Below, piece by piece: positions 16,573 through 25,310 of a DNA stretch of 29,305 nt. Where the stretch lies: positions 1 to 29,305 of the forward strand of contig CAZGUW010000025.1 of the NCBI GenBank assembly GCA_964528705.1, read 5' to 3'. The notes under the pieces are model-generated. The model saw only the letters and a program-made list of their open reading frames with translations. It had not been told where the DNA came from and made no database searches. Origin of the DNA: SLRI01 sp964528705 (GTDB taxonomy: Bacteria > Pseudomonadota > Alphaproteobacteria > Geminicoccales > Geminicoccaceae). Numbering within the stretch: position 1 is the stretch's first letter; each line of letters opens with the position of its first letter. The translations under genes and the position numbers were made by a program.

Positions 16573-17337
16573 TTGCGCTGCCTCATCGTGCTCGTCTCGC
16601 TGCTCGCCGCCGTGTCCGCCACGGCGGGGCCGCTCGCCGCGACCACGCCGCTCGGCATCTTCGGTGATGACGACCAGCACATCATCGACGCCGCCGACGG
16701 CCGCTGGAACGCGGTCGGCCGGCTGAACCGCGAATCCGGCGGCTTCTGCACCGCGGTGCTGATCGGCCCGCGGGAGGCGCTGACCGCCGCCCATTGCCTC
16801 TGGGACCAGTCGCAGCGCCGCTGGGTGAAGCCGAGCACCGTCCATTTCGTCCCCGGCTACCGGCGGGGCACCTATCTCGGCCATTCCCGGGCCACCGCCT
16901 TCCGCCTCGCCGACGGCATCGACATCGACGCGACCGGCCATCCGAAGAACCTGCTCGACGACTGGGCGGTGGTCGAGCTCGACCTCGACCTGAGCGACGG
17001 CACCGGCGTGCAGCCGATGCCGCTCGCCGACGCCAGCGAGCGCGAGCGCCTCGCCGGCAACCAGATCGCCCGCGGCGGCTACAGCAGCGACCGGCCGCAT
17101 TTGCCGGCCAAGGTGGATCCCTGCAAGGCGCTCGCCATCATCGAGGAAGGCCGCCTCCTCCTGCACGACTGCGACGCCACCGCCGGCTCCTCCGGCTCGC
17201 CGCTGGTCATCGAACGCGACGGCCGCCTCCTCGTCGTCGGCATCCAGTCGGCCGTCGTCCGCTCCGGCGACGAGGCGGTCGCCGTCGGCATCCTCATGCA
17301 GCGCGTCCTGCCCGCCGCCGCCCTGGTCAGCCAGTAG
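16573..17337 (+). CDS. Secreted trypsin-like/V8-like serine protease
   Basis: A 254-residue protein. TTG at 16573 is selected because GGAGGG lies seven bases upstream and the product then begins directly with a classic signal peptide (RCLIVLVSLLAAVSATAG), cleaved near residue 19-22. The catalytic triad of the chymotrypsin/V8 fold is complete: H74 in LTAAHCLW, D130 in DDWAVVEL and S207 in GSSGSPL. Cys59 with Cys75 and Cys184 with Cys200 could form disulfides, consistent with export to the periplasm. Its substrate is unknown; it lacks PDZ domains and so is not DegP-like. It is convergent with prpE, with a strong GC hairpin between them. Confidence 0.88.
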   Translation: MRCLIVLVSLLAAVSATAGPLAATTPLGIFGDDDQHIIDAADGRWNAVGRLNRESGGFCTAVLIGPREALTAAHCLWDQSQRRWVKPSTVHFVPGYRRGTYLGHSRATAFRLADGIDIDATGHPKNLLDDWAVVELDLDLSDGTGVQPMPLADASERERLAGNQIARGGYSSDRPHLPAKVDPCKALAIIEEGRLLLHDCDATAGSSGSPLVIERDGRLLVVGIQSAVVRSGDEAVAVGILMQRVLPAAALVSQ

Positions 17338-17349
17338 CGGAAACCGCCC

Positions 17350-17370
17350 GCGGCGGTCGAAAGCCGCCGC
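17350..17370. terminator. Hairpin between convergent protease gene and prpE
   Basis: GCGGCGG and CCGCCGC form a perfect seven-base-pair stem around the seven-base loop TCGAAAG. It lies 12 bases after the protease stop and 8 bases beyond the prpE stop on the other strand. There is no U-run. It is a plausible shared terminator. Confidence 0.5.
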
Positions 17371-17378
17371 AAGCGGCC

Positions 17379-19292
17379 CTACGCGGTCCCGTGCTTCTGC
17401 GCGTAGCCAAGGCCGCGCAACGCGCCGGCGACCTCGTCCAGGATGGCCGGGTCGTCGATGGTCGCCGGCATGTTCCAGGCCGCGTCGTCGGCGATCTTCT
17501 TCATCGTGCCTCTGAGGATCTTGCCGGAGCGCGTCTTGGGCAGGCGCTTGACCACCGCCACCAGCTTGAAGGCCGCGACCGGGCCGATCTCGTCGCGCAC
17601 CTTGGCGACGAGCTCCTTCGCGATCTCCGCCTCGGGCTTGGTCACGCCGGACTTGAGCACGACGAAGCCCATGGGCAGCTCGCCCTTGAGCGTGTCGGCG
17701 ACGCCGATCACGGCACACTCGGCCACCGCCGGATGGCCGGCCAGCACCTCCTCCATGCCGCCGGTCGAGAGCCGGTGCCCGGCCACGTTGATGATGTCGT
17801 CGATGCGGCTCATGATGAAGACGTAGCCGTCCTCGTCGACATAGCCGGCATCGCCGGTGAGGTAGTAGCCGGGATAGCGGCTGAGATAGGCCTGCCTGTA
17901 CCGGTCGTCGGCCTGCCAGAGCGTCGGCAGGCAGGAGGGTGGCAGCGGCAGCCTGGCGACCACCGCGCCGATGGTGCCGGGCCGGCTCACCTCCTGGCCT
18001 TCCTCGTCGAGGATGCGGATGTCATAGCCCGGCATCGGCAGCGTCGGCGAGCCGGGCTTGACCGGCAGGCGCTCGATGCCGACCGGGTTGGCGGCGATCG
18101 CCCAGCCCGTCTCCGTCTGCCACCAGTGGTCGATCACCGGCACACCGAGCTGCGCCTCGGCCCAGAGCAGCGTGTCCGGGTCGCAACGCTCGCCGGCGAG
18201 GAAGAGCGTGCGGAAATGCGCGAGGTCGTGGCGCCGGACATGCTCGCCCTCCGGATCCTCCTTGCGGATCGCCCGGAAAGCCGTGGGGGCGGTGAACATC
18301 ACCGCCACCTTGTGCTCGGCGATCACCCGCCAGAAGGCCCCGGCATCGGGCGTGCCGACCGGCTTGCCCTCGTAGACGATGGTGGTGTTGCCGTTGAGCA
18401 GGGGCGCGTAGCAGATGTAGCTGTGGCCGACGACCCACCCCACGTCCGAGGCCGCCCAGTAGACCTCGCCCGGCTCCACCCCGTAGATGTTGCGCATGCT
18501 CCAGACCATGGCCACGGCATGCCCGCCATGGTCGCGCACGACGCCCTTGGGCTGGCCGGTCGTGCCCGAGGTGTAGAGGATGTAGAGCGGGTCCGTGGCC
18601 TCCACCGGCACGCAGTCGACGGGATGCGCCGCCGCCATCGCCGCCTGCCAGTCGAGGTCGCGGCCGGTGGTCAGCTCAGCCGTGGCTTCCGGCCGCTGCA
18701 GCAGGATGCAGTGCCGGGGCTTGTGCGCCGCCTCCTCGATCGCCCGGTCGAGCAGGGGCTTGTACTGCACGACGCGGCCGGGCTCGATCCCGCAGCTCGC
18801 CGCCACGATCATCACCGGCTTCGCGTCGTCGATCCGGGTCGCCAGCTCGTGCGCGGCAAAGCCGCCGAAGACGACGGAATGGATGGCGCCGATCCGGGCG
18901 CAGGCGAGCATCGCCACCAGCGCCTCGGGCACCATCGGCATGTAGACGATGACCCGGTCGCCCTGCCGGACGCCATGCTGCACGAGGGCACCGGCGAACC
19001 GGGCGACGAGGTCCTGGAGCTCGCCATAGGTGATCACCCGCTTGGTCCCGGTCACCGGGCTGTCGTGGATGATCGCCGGCTGCGCCCCGCGACCGGCGCG
19101 CACATGCCGGTCGACAGCGTTGAAGCAGGTGTTGAGCCGCCCGCCGGCGAACCAGCGATAGAAGGGCGCCTTCGAATCGTCGATCACCCGGTCCCACTTG
19201 CGGTCCCAGTGCAGCGCCTCCGCCGCCTCGGCCCAGAACTCGTCCGGCCGCTCGAGGCTGCGCTCGTGAATCTGCCGGTAGACACCCTGCAT
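17379..19292 (-). CDS. prpE: Propionyl-CoA synthetase (acetyl-CoA synthetase-like) PrpE
   Basis: A 637-residue AMP-forming acyl-CoA synthetase of normal PrpE length. It activates propionate (and likely acetate) to the CoA thioester via an acyl-AMP. Visible motifs are the AMP-binding P-loop YILYTSGTTGQPKGVVRD, ASDVGWVVGHSYICYAPLL, DHWWQTETGW, YYLTGDAG, and the C-terminal SRIDDIINVAGHRLSTGGMEE hinge. The catalytic, acetylatable lysine is in KTRSGKILRG. The WQTETGW and short N-terminus (YRQIHERSLERPDEFW) favour PrpE over Acs. ATG at 19292 has AAGGGGGC upstream. The frame stays open on this strand far beyond the start, but that part is only antisense to the ABC gene. Transcribed divergently from that operon. 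Confidence 0.93.
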   Translation of the reverse strand: MQGVYRQIHERSLERPDEFWAEAAEALHWDRKWDRVIDDSKAPFYRWFAGGRLNTCFNAVDRHVRAGRGAQPAIIHDSPVTGTKRVITYGELQDLVARFAGALVQHGVRQGDRVIVYMPMVPEALVAMLACARIGAIHSVVFGGFAAHELATRIDDAKPVMIVAASCGIEPGRVVQYKPLLDRAIEEAAHKPRHCILLQRPEATAELTTGRDLDWQAAMAAAHPVDCVPVEATDPLYILYTSGTTGQPKGVVRDHGGHAVAMVWSMRNIYGVEPGEVYWAASDVGWVVGHSYICYAPLLNGNTTIVYEGKPVGTPDAGAFWRVIAEHKVAVMFTAPTAFRAIRKEDPEGEHVRRHDLAHFRTLFLAGERCDPDTLLWAEAQLGVPVIDHWWQTETGWAIAANPVGIERLPVKPGSPTLPMPGYDIRILDEEGQEVSRPGTIGAVVARLPLPPSCLPTLWQADDRYRQAYLSRYPGYYLTGDAGYVDEDGYVFIMSRIDDIINVAGHRLSTGGMEEVLAGHPAVAECAVIGVADTLKGELPMGFVVLKSGVTKPEAEIAKELVAKVRDEIGPVAAFKLVAVVKRLPKTRSGKILRGTMKKIADDAAWNMPATIDDPAILDEVAGALRGLGYAQKHGTA

Positions 19293-19472
19293 GCTCTGCC
19301 CCCTTCGTGGGACCGGTTCCTGACCGATCGCTGTTCCGGGCAGCATGCGACCGGTGCCGGACGTCGACAAGATGGCGAAATACCGCCCCCGGCAGCTCTG
19401 AACGTCGCGACATCCGCCCCGGCCTGCTAAGGTCCGCGGCGGCGGGCCGGTGGCGGGCAGCGCAGGGGCGGT

Positions 19473-22142
19473 ATGGAACCCACGATCTTCGGCTTCATTC
19501 GGCGCTACAGCTGGCGCCAGCAACTGATCATCCTGGCGATGACGGTGCTGTCGTTCCCGTTCCTCTACGCCTCGCTCGACCTGCCCAAGCAGATCATCAA
19601 CGACGCCCTGGGCCAGCCGCACGGCGGCACCGTCCTCGGCTTCGAGTTCGACCAGCTCGGCTATCTCTTCGCGCTCTGCGCCATGTTCCTGGTGCTGGTG
19701 CTGATCAACGGCGCCTTCAAATACGTCATCAATGTCTACTCGGGCGTGGTCGCCGAACGCATGCTGCGCCGCCTGCGCTACATGCTCTACAACCACATGC
19801 TGCGCTTTCCCCTGCCGCACTACCGCCGCCTGACCCAGGGCGAGCTCGTGCAGATGATCAATGCCGAGGTGGAGCCCTTGGGCGGCTATGTCGGCGACGC
19901 GCTCTCGACCCCGGCCTTCCAGGGCGGCACGCTGCTCACCATCCTCGCCTTCATGTTCGTCCAGGATCCCGTCCTGGGTCTCGCCGCCATCGCCCTCTAC
20001 CCGATCCAGGTCTACCTGATCCCGAAGCTGCAGCGGCAGGTGAACGCGCTCGGCAAGCAGCGCGTCCAGCGCGTCCGCCGGCTCGCCGAGCGGATCAGCG
20101 AGACCGCCCAGGGCGTGCGCGACATCCGCGCCAACGACGCCACCCAGTACCAGCGGGCCATCTTCACCCGCGAGCTCGGCCACGTCTTCGACATCCGCTT
20201 CGAGATCTACAAGAAGAAATTCTTCATCAAGTTCCTGAACAACTTCCTCGCCCAGCTCGGCCCCTTCCTCTTCTTCACCATCGGCGGCTACCTGGTCATC
20301 CAGGGCGACCTCACCATCGGCGCGCTCGTCGCCGTGGTCGGCGCGCAGAAGGACCTGGCCTCGCCCTGGAAGGAGCTGCTCGCCCACTACCAGCTCTTCA
20401 TGGACGTGCGCATCAAGTACGACCAGGTCGTCGCCCAGTTCGGCATTCCGGGGCTGATCGACGAGCGCCGCCAGAACGAGGACGAGCCGGGCGACATGAA
20501 GCTCGAAGGGACCTGGCAGGCACGCGGCGTCACCATCGTCGACGAGGACGACGAGGCGAGCCTCGAGAGCGTCAGCTTCGAGCTCGAGCTGCCCCGCCAC
20601 GTGGCCATCGTCGGCCCCTCCGGCAGCGGCAAGGAGGAGCTCTGCCACGTGCTCGCCGGCCTGATCGACCCGAGCCGCGGCCGGCTCCTGGTCAACGACA
20701 CGAACCTCGCCGACCTCGCCGAGTCGCTGACCGGCCGCCGCATCGCCTATGTCGGCAACCCCGCGACCATCATGGCCGGCACGATCCGCCACAACCTGCT
20801 CTACGGGCTGATGCACCGGCCCGTGCACGAGGCCGCGCTGGAGGGCGAGACCGAGGCGGCGCGGGAGCGGCGCTACAAGGAGAACCTGCTCTCGGGCAAC
20901 TCGCCCTACGACAGCGACGCCGACTGGATCGACTACGCGCCGCTCGGCGAGGCCGCGGCCAGCGACGAGACCCGGCGCGCCGCCATCGCCGAGTGCCTGC
21001 GGATCGTCGCCTTCGACCGCGACGTCTACGTCATGGGGCTGCGCAGCAGCATCGACCCGGCGACGGAGGCCGACCTGCCGCAGGCCCTCCTCGAGGCCCG
21101 ACAGGCCATGCAGGCGCGGCTCGACGGCGACGCCGACCTCGCCCGCCTGGTCGAGCGCTTCGACCCGGAGCGCTTCAACACCAACGCGACGGTCGCCGAG
21201 AACCTCCTCTTCGGCACGCCGGTCGGCAAGACCTTCGACCTCGAGAGCCTCGCCGAGCAGCCCTATGTGCGCGCCGTGCTCGACAAGACCGGGCTCACCG
21301 ACGAGCTGGTCGCGGCCGGCTACAAGCTCGCCTCCACCATGGTCGAGATCTTCGCCGACCTGCCGCCCGACCACGAGTATTTCCGCCAGTTCAGCTTCAT
21401 CGACGCCGAGGCGCTGCCGGGCTACCGCAACCTGCTGAACCGCGCCGACCCGTCGAAGCTGGACCAGCTCGGCAAGGACGACCGCCAGCTCCTCCTGGCC
21501 CTGCCGTTCAAGCTGATCCCGGCCCGGCACCGGCTCGGCATGGTCGAGGACGACCTCCGTGCGAAGCTCCTGGAGGCGCGCCGCGTCTTCCGCGAGGAGC
21601 TGCCCGAGGACCTGCAGGGGGCCGTCGCGTTCTTCGATCCCGACGCCTACAACGAGGCCGCCTCGATCCAGGACAACATCCTCTTCGGCAAGATCGCCTA
21701 CGGCCAGGCGCAGGCCGAGAACCGCATCGCCGCCCTGATCACCGAGGTGCTCGAGGAACGCGGCCTGATCGACCGGGTCGTCGAGGTCGGCCTCTCGTCA
21801 CCCGCCGGCTATGGCGGGTCCCGCCTCTCGCCGGTGCAGCGCCAGAAGCTGGCCCTCGCCCGGGCCCTGATGAAGCGCCCCGAGGTCTTCGTGCTCGACG
21901 ACCCGCTCGCCCCCTTCGATTCGCGCGAGCAGGCGCTGGTCCGCGACGCGCTGCTCGAATACCTTGCCGGCAAAAGTGTTTTCTGGGCGTTGCAGAATGC
22001 CGAATGGGCGCGCCACTTCGAGGACGTGATCGTGCTGGACCAGGGCCGGCTCGTCGAGCACGGCCCTTACGAGAAGCTCGCCACCGAGGGACACGCGCTG
22101 CATCGCCTGCTCGACGCGCAGGATGAATCAGGGAGTTCGTGA
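19473..22142 (+). CDS. ABC exporter-like protein with degenerate, expanded nucleotide-binding domain
   Basis: An 889-residue protein, about 300 longer than a normal half-exporter. Residues 1-310 form a type IV exporter membrane domain. The ATPase domain begins near 350 but every catalytic motif is altered. Walker A is GPSGSGKEE (381-389; Glu replaces Thr/Ser). The Q-loop Gln appears to be Asn (VGNPATI). The signature is LSPVQ (785-789) rather than LSGGQ. Walker B ends LDD (809-810), lacking the Glu, and the switch His is Q841. About 270 extra residues separate Walker A from the signature. Within them the post-Q-loop motif occurs three times (NLLYG 441, NLLFG 577, NILFG 735), the last two inside matching FDPxx[FY]N repeats (563 and 721). 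Hydrolysis is doubtful. It heads an operon with cAMP-related genes. Confidence 0.85.
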   Translation: MEPTIFGFIRRYSWRQQLIILAMTVLSFPFLYASLDLPKQIINDALGQPHGGTVLGFEFDQLGYLFALCAMFLVLVLINGAFKYVINVYSGVVAERMLRRLRYMLYNHMLRFPLPHYRRLTQGELVQMINAEVEPLGGYVGDALSTPAFQGGTLLTILAFMFVQDPVLGLAAIALYPIQVYLIPKLQRQVNALGKQRVQRVRRLAERISETAQGVRDIRANDATQYQRAIFTRELGHVFDIRFEIYKKKFFIKFLNNFLAQLGPFLFFTIGGYLVIQGDLTIGALVAVVGAQKDLASPWKELLAHYQLFMDVRIKYDQVVAQFGIPGLIDERRQNEDEPGDMKLEGTWQARGVTIVDEDDEASLESVSFELELPRHVAIVGPSGSGKEELCHVLAGLIDPSRGRLLVNDTNLADLAESLTGRRIAYVGNPATIMAGTIRHNLLYGLMHRPVHEAALEGETEAARERRYKENLLSGNSPYDSDADWIDYAPLGEAAASDETRRAAIAECLRIVAFDRDVYVMGLRSSIDPATEADLPQALLEARQAMQARLDGDADLARLVERFDPERFNTNATVAENLLFGTPVGKTFDLESLAEQPYVRAVLDKTGLTDELVAAGYKLASTMVEIFADLPPDHEYFRQFSFIDAEALPGYRNLLNRADPSKLDQLGKDDRQLLLALPFKLIPARHRLGMVEDDLRAKLLEARRVFREELPEDLQGAVAFFDPDAYNEAASIQDNILFGKIAYGQAQAENRIAALITEVLEERGLIDRVVEVGLSSPAGYGGSRLSPVQRQKLALARALMKRPEVFVLDDPLAPFDSREQALVRDALLEYLAGKSVFWALQNAEWARHFEDVIVLDQGRLVEHGPYEKLATEGHALHRLLDAQDESGSS

Positions 22143-22143
22143 T

Positions 22144-22617
22144 ATGACCTTGCAGAAGGACGTCGAAGCACTGCGCAACATTCCGCTCTTTCGCAAGATC
22201 GAGCCGGCCAAGCTCAAGCTCCTGGCCTTCACCAGCGAGCACCTCGAGTTCATACCGGGTGAGACCCTCTTCCGGCAGGGCGACACCGGCGACGCCGCCT
22301 ACATCCTGCTCGAGGGCGACGCCGACGTCATGGTCGGCACCCCCAACGGCGACCTCAAGGTGGCGACCCTGCACCAGAACGACATCGTCGGCGAGATCGC
22401 CATTCTCTGCGACGTGCCTCGCACCGCGAGCGTGGTCGCCGCCACCCAGCTCGTCACGCTCCGGGTCTCCAAGGACGGATTCTTCAACCTCGTGACGCAG
22501 TTCCCCCAGGTCGGCGTCGAGATCATGCACGAGCTGGCCTCGCGCCTGCACCACACGACCCAGCAGCTCGGCGACGCCACGGCCCGGCTGCGCAGCCTGC
22601 AGACCGACCCGGGATGA
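22144..22617 (+). CDS. Single-domain cyclic-nucleotide-binding protein
   Basis: A 157-residue protein consisting almost entirely of one cyclic-nucleotide-binding (CNB) domain plus a C-terminal helix; it has no DNA-binding domain, unlike Crp. The phosphate-binding cassette is intact: GEIAILCDVPRTASVVA (G83, E84 and R93 contact ribose and phosphate in the family), preceded by the beta-barrel motif PGETLFRQGDTGDAAYILLEGDADV. It should therefore bind cAMP or cGMP. ATG at 22144 follows GGGAG and sits one base after the ABC stop, so coupling is likely; an in-frame ATG at 22123 inside the ABC gene is less likely. The cyclase gene overlaps its stop. Probable role: cAMP-responsive regulatory subunit of the ABC protein (inference). 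Confidence 0.88.
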   Translation: MTLQKDVEALRNIPLFRKIEPAKLKLLAFTSEHLEFIPGETLFRQGDTGDAAYILLEGDADVMVGTPNGDLKVATLHQNDIVGEIAILCDVPRTASVVAATQLVTLRVSKDGFFNLVTQFPQVGVEIMHELASRLHHTTQQLGDATARLRSLQTDPG

Positions 22618-23870
22618 GCACCGACCCGGCCGAGGCCGGCCAGTGGCCGAGCCAGCGCAGCCCCGTCCTCGACTGGCTCTCGTCCGGGGTGACCGACCAG
22701 CCGTTCCTCGACAATCTCTTCGCTGACCTCTGCCGCCGGCTGCGCGCCCACGGCCTGCCGCTCGACCGGGCGACCCTGCACCTGCGCACCCTGCACCCGC
22801 AGTTCGGCGGCGCCACCATCCGCTGGACCGCCGGCACGGACGAGCTCGTGCTGACCACCGTCAACCGCGAGGTCTGGCGCAACCGGCGCTACCTGGAGAG
22901 CCCGCTCCGCCCGCTTTACGAGGGCGAGGTCGACGGCATCCGCGCCCGCCTCGACCTGCCGCAGCCGCCTGGGGCGCCGGTCTACGAGATCTATGACGAC
23001 CTGCGGGCAGCGGGCATTGTCGACTACGTCGTGCTGCCGATGGCGTTCGTCAGCGGGACCCGCCATGCCTGCACCTGGAGCACGAAGCGCCCCGGCGGCT
23101 TCGCCACCGCCGACCTGCAGGCGATCGCCGACCTCCTGCCGGTGCTCGCCATGGCGATCGAGATCCGCCACAATCGCCGGATCACCAAGAACCTGCTCGA
23201 TGCCTATGTCGGCCGCCGCTCGGGCACGCGCATTCTCGAGGGGCAGATCGACCGCGGCAGCGGCGAGACGCTCTCCGCCGCCATCTGGCACTGCGACATG
23301 CGCGGCTTCACCATGCTCTCCGAGCGCTGGCCGCGTGACGACGTCATCCAGTCGCTCAACGCCTATTTCGACACCATGGCAGCGCCGCTCACCGAGCATG
23401 GCGGCGAGATCCTGAAGTTCATCGGCGACGCCATGCTGGCGATCTTCCCGATCGCCGAGCCGCGCGCCTGCGAGCGGGCGCTCCGGGCCGCCCTCGAGGC
23501 CCAGCAAGGCATGGCCCGCCTCAACGAGGAACGCCGCGCGGCCGGCCAGACCGAGCTCGGCTTCGGCCTCGCTTTGCACGTGGGCGACGTGATGTGGGGC
23601 AATATCGGGACGAAGGAACGGCTCGACTTCACCGTCATCGGCCCGGCGGTCAACGTCGCCGCCCGGCTCGAATCCCTCTCCAAGGAGCTGCGCCGGCCGC
23701 TCCTCATCTCCGCCGCCTTCGCCGCCTCCTGCGCCTGCACCAAGCTCACCCTCGACCGGCTCGGCGATTATGCCCTGCGCGGGGTCGAGCAGGAGATCGG
23801 CGTCCTCGCCCCGAAGCCGAACGCCCTCGAGCGGCTCTGCGCCGCGGAAGCCGACCTGCCCGCCGCATGA
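22614..23870 (+). CDS. Class III adenylyl cyclase
   Basis: A 418-residue protein with an N-terminal sensor-like region (about 1-185) and a C-terminal class III cyclase domain (about 215-400). All key residues are present: metal-binding D228 (WHCDMRGFTMLSE) and D272 (FIGDAMLAIF), adenine-selecting K268 and D338 (RLDFTVIG), and transition-state N347 and R351 (VNVAARLES). The Lys/Asp pair indicates ATP rather than GTP as substrate. The N-terminal half matches no sensor I can name but recalls the short helical/GAF-like domain found in many alphaproteobacterial soluble cyclases. There are no membrane helices. The start overlaps the preceding stop (ATGA), and the next gene overlaps its own stop in the same way. 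Confidence 0.92.
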   Translation: MSTDPAEAGQWPSQRSPVLDWLSSGVTDQPFLDNLFADLCRRLRAHGLPLDRATLHLRTLHPQFGGATIRWTAGTDELVLTTVNREVWRNRRYLESPLRPLYEGEVDGIRARLDLPQPPGAPVYEIYDDLRAAGIVDYVVLPMAFVSGTRHACTWSTKRPGGFATADLQAIADLLPVLAMAIEIRHNRRITKNLLDAYVGRRSGTRILEGQIDRGSGETLSAAIWHCDMRGFTMLSERWPRDDVIQSLNAYFDTMAAPLTEHGGEILKFIGDAMLAIFPIAEPRACERALRAALEAQQGMARLNEERRAAGQTELGFGLALHVGDVMWGNIGTKERLDFTVIGPAVNVAARLESLSKELRRPLLISAAFAASCACTKLTLDRLGDYALRGVEQEIGVLAPKPNALERLCAAEADLPAA

Positions 23871-24571
23871 GCCCGAGCAAGCCGAAGGACGGCCCGGCCC
23901 GGCTCGCCTGCCTCCTCGACCGGCAGCGGATCGACGCCGTGCTCGATGTCGGCGCCAACCAGGGCCAGTACGGCAGGTTCCTGCGCGAGGCGGGCTATGC
24001 CGGCCCGATCCTCTCCTTCGAGCCCCTGGCCGAGCCGCGCCTCGCCCTCGCCCAGGCGGCCGGCGACGATCCCCTCTGGCGCCTGGCCCCGCCTTTGGCG
24101 CTCGGCGATTGCGCCGGCGAGGCGGTCATCGAGGTCTCGGCCGAGAGCGACATGAGCTCGCTCCTGCCCCAGGCCTCGATGCTGCAGGCGGTCTCGCCGA
24201 GCTCGGCCGTGCTCGAGCGGCGCCGCGTGACGACCGCCCGCCTCGACGCGCAAGGCGACCTCATCGATCCGGCCTGGCGGCGCCTGCACCTCAAGATCGA
24301 CGTCCAGGGCTTCGAGCCCCGGGTCCTCGACGGTGCCCGGGGCCTCATGGACCGCATCGCCACCCTGCAGCTCGAGCTGGCCCTCGAGCCCGTCTATGTC
24401 GGCGAGACCGGCTGGCGCGCCATGGTCGACCGCCTAGCCGAAGCCGGCTTCCGCCTCGCCCTCGTCCTCCCCGGCTATTTCGAGCGCAAGCTCGGCCGCA
24501 TGCTGCAGTTCGACGGCGTCTTCATCCGCCATGAAGCTGGCGATCCGGTGGCCGGCGACCTACCTAACTAA
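23867..24571 (+). CDS. FkbM-family methyltransferase
   Basis: A 234-residue SAM-dependent methyltransferase. The AdoMet-binding motif I is VLDVGANQGQYGRFLREAG (about residues 25-43), followed by FEPLAEPRLALAQA (motif II). The FkbM-type LKIDVQGFEPRVLDGA appears near residue 144 and LQLELALEPVYVG near residue 168. FkbM proteins usually O-methylate sugars or polyketides; the substrate here is unknown. ATG at 23867 overlaps the cyclase stop by four bases, so it is translationally coupled to the cAMP genes. The start is set by this overlap; a longer upstream frame is an overlap artefact. It is followed after 37 bases by psd, so lipid or glycan modification is possible. Why it is coupled to a cyclase is unclear. 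Confidence 0.85.
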   Translation: MSPSKPKDGPARLACLLDRQRIDAVLDVGANQGQYGRFLREAGYAGPILSFEPLAEPRLALAQAAGDDPLWRLAPPLALGDCAGEAVIEVSAESDMSSLLPQASMLQAVSPSSAVLERRRVTTARLDAQGDLIDPAWRRLHLKIDVQGFEPRVLDGARGLMDRIATLQLELALEPVYVGETGWRAMVDRLAEAGFRLALVLPGYFERKLGRMLQFDGVFIRHEAGDPVAGDLPN

Positions 24572-24608
24572 TCGGCAATCGAAGCCTCTCACCGCGCAAA
24601 GGAATCGC

Positions 24609-25310
24609 ATGGCGGAGCCCGGCAGCCTGGGCAGCATCCTCGTCCCCATCCACAAGGCCGGCTGGCCGTTCATCGCGATCTTCTTCGCCGTCGCGGTGGT
24701 GCTCGGCTTCGTCTGGACACCGCTCTTCTGGCTCGGCCTCGTGGCGACGCTGTGGTGCACCTTCTTCTTCCGCGACCCGCCGCGCACGGCGCCGGTGGCG
24801 CCGGGGCTGGTGCTCAGCCCCTGCGACGGCGTGGTCGCGGCCACCGCGCCGCGCGTGCCGCCGCCGGAGCTCGGGCTCGGCAGCGAGCCTTTGCCCTGCG
24901 TCGGCATCTTCATGAACGTCTTCGACGTGCACATCAATCGCACGCCCGTGCCCGGCCAGATCCTGACCAGGGCCTACCACAAGGGTCAGTTCCTCAACGC
25001 CTCCTTCGACAAGTCGTCGGATGAGAACGAGCGCCAGAGCTTCCGCATCAGGACCGCCGAGGGCAGCGAGGTGGGCATCGTCCAGATCGCCGGGCTCGTC
25101 GCCCGGCGGATCATCGCCTTCGTCGAGGAGGGTGCCACGCTGCTGCCCGGCCAGCGCATCGGCCTGATCCGCTTCGGCAGCCGCTGCGACGTCTACCTGC
25201 CGCGGCACGTGCAGCCGCTGGTGCTGCCCGGCCAGCGGACGATCGGCGGCGAGACGGTGATCGCCGAGCTCGGCGGCCCGCAGACCCAGCGCCACGGACG
25301 CACCGACTGA
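24609..25310 (+). CDS. psd: Phosphatidylserine decarboxylase proenzyme Psd
   Basis: A 233-residue short-type phosphatidylserine decarboxylase, which makes phosphatidylethanolamine. It has two N-terminal membrane-anchor helices (residues 18-53), then FFRDPPRTAP, the SPCDGVV loop (D73), the VFDVHINRTP motif (H108), and the self-cleavage site FGSR. There G190-S191 is cut to give the pyruvoyl cofactor on the small alpha chain. ATG at 24609 follows AAAGGAA; an earlier in-frame ATG inside the FkbM gene is rejected because it adds a non-homologous tail. The stop overlaps pssA by one base (TGATG), matching the common psd-pssA operon of alphaproteobacteria. Confidence 0.94.
   Translation: MAEPGSLGSILVPIHKAGWPFIAIFFAVAVVLGFVWTPLFWLGLVATLWCTFFFRDPPRTAPVAPGLVLSPCDGVVAATAPRVPPPELGLGSEPLPCVGIFMNVFDVHINRTPVPGQILTRAYHKGQFLNASFDKSSDENERQSFRIRTAEGSEVGIVQIAGLVARRIIAFVEEGATLLPGQRIGLIRFGSRCDVYLPRHVQPLVLPGQRTIGGETVIAELGGPQTQRHGRTD

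Noticed and set aside
19293..19472. Crp-type site (TGTGA-N6-TCACA) controlling the cyclase operon
   Set aside because: I looked through the divergent prpE/ABC region and found no such dyad.
19293..21530. Very long open frame on the minus strand, joining prpE to a region opposite the ABC gene
   Set aside because: It is an effect of high GC and third-position bias. The predicted residues are low-complexity Glu/Val/Ala/Arg strings with no family pattern, and prpE has its own start with a ribosome-binding site at 19292.
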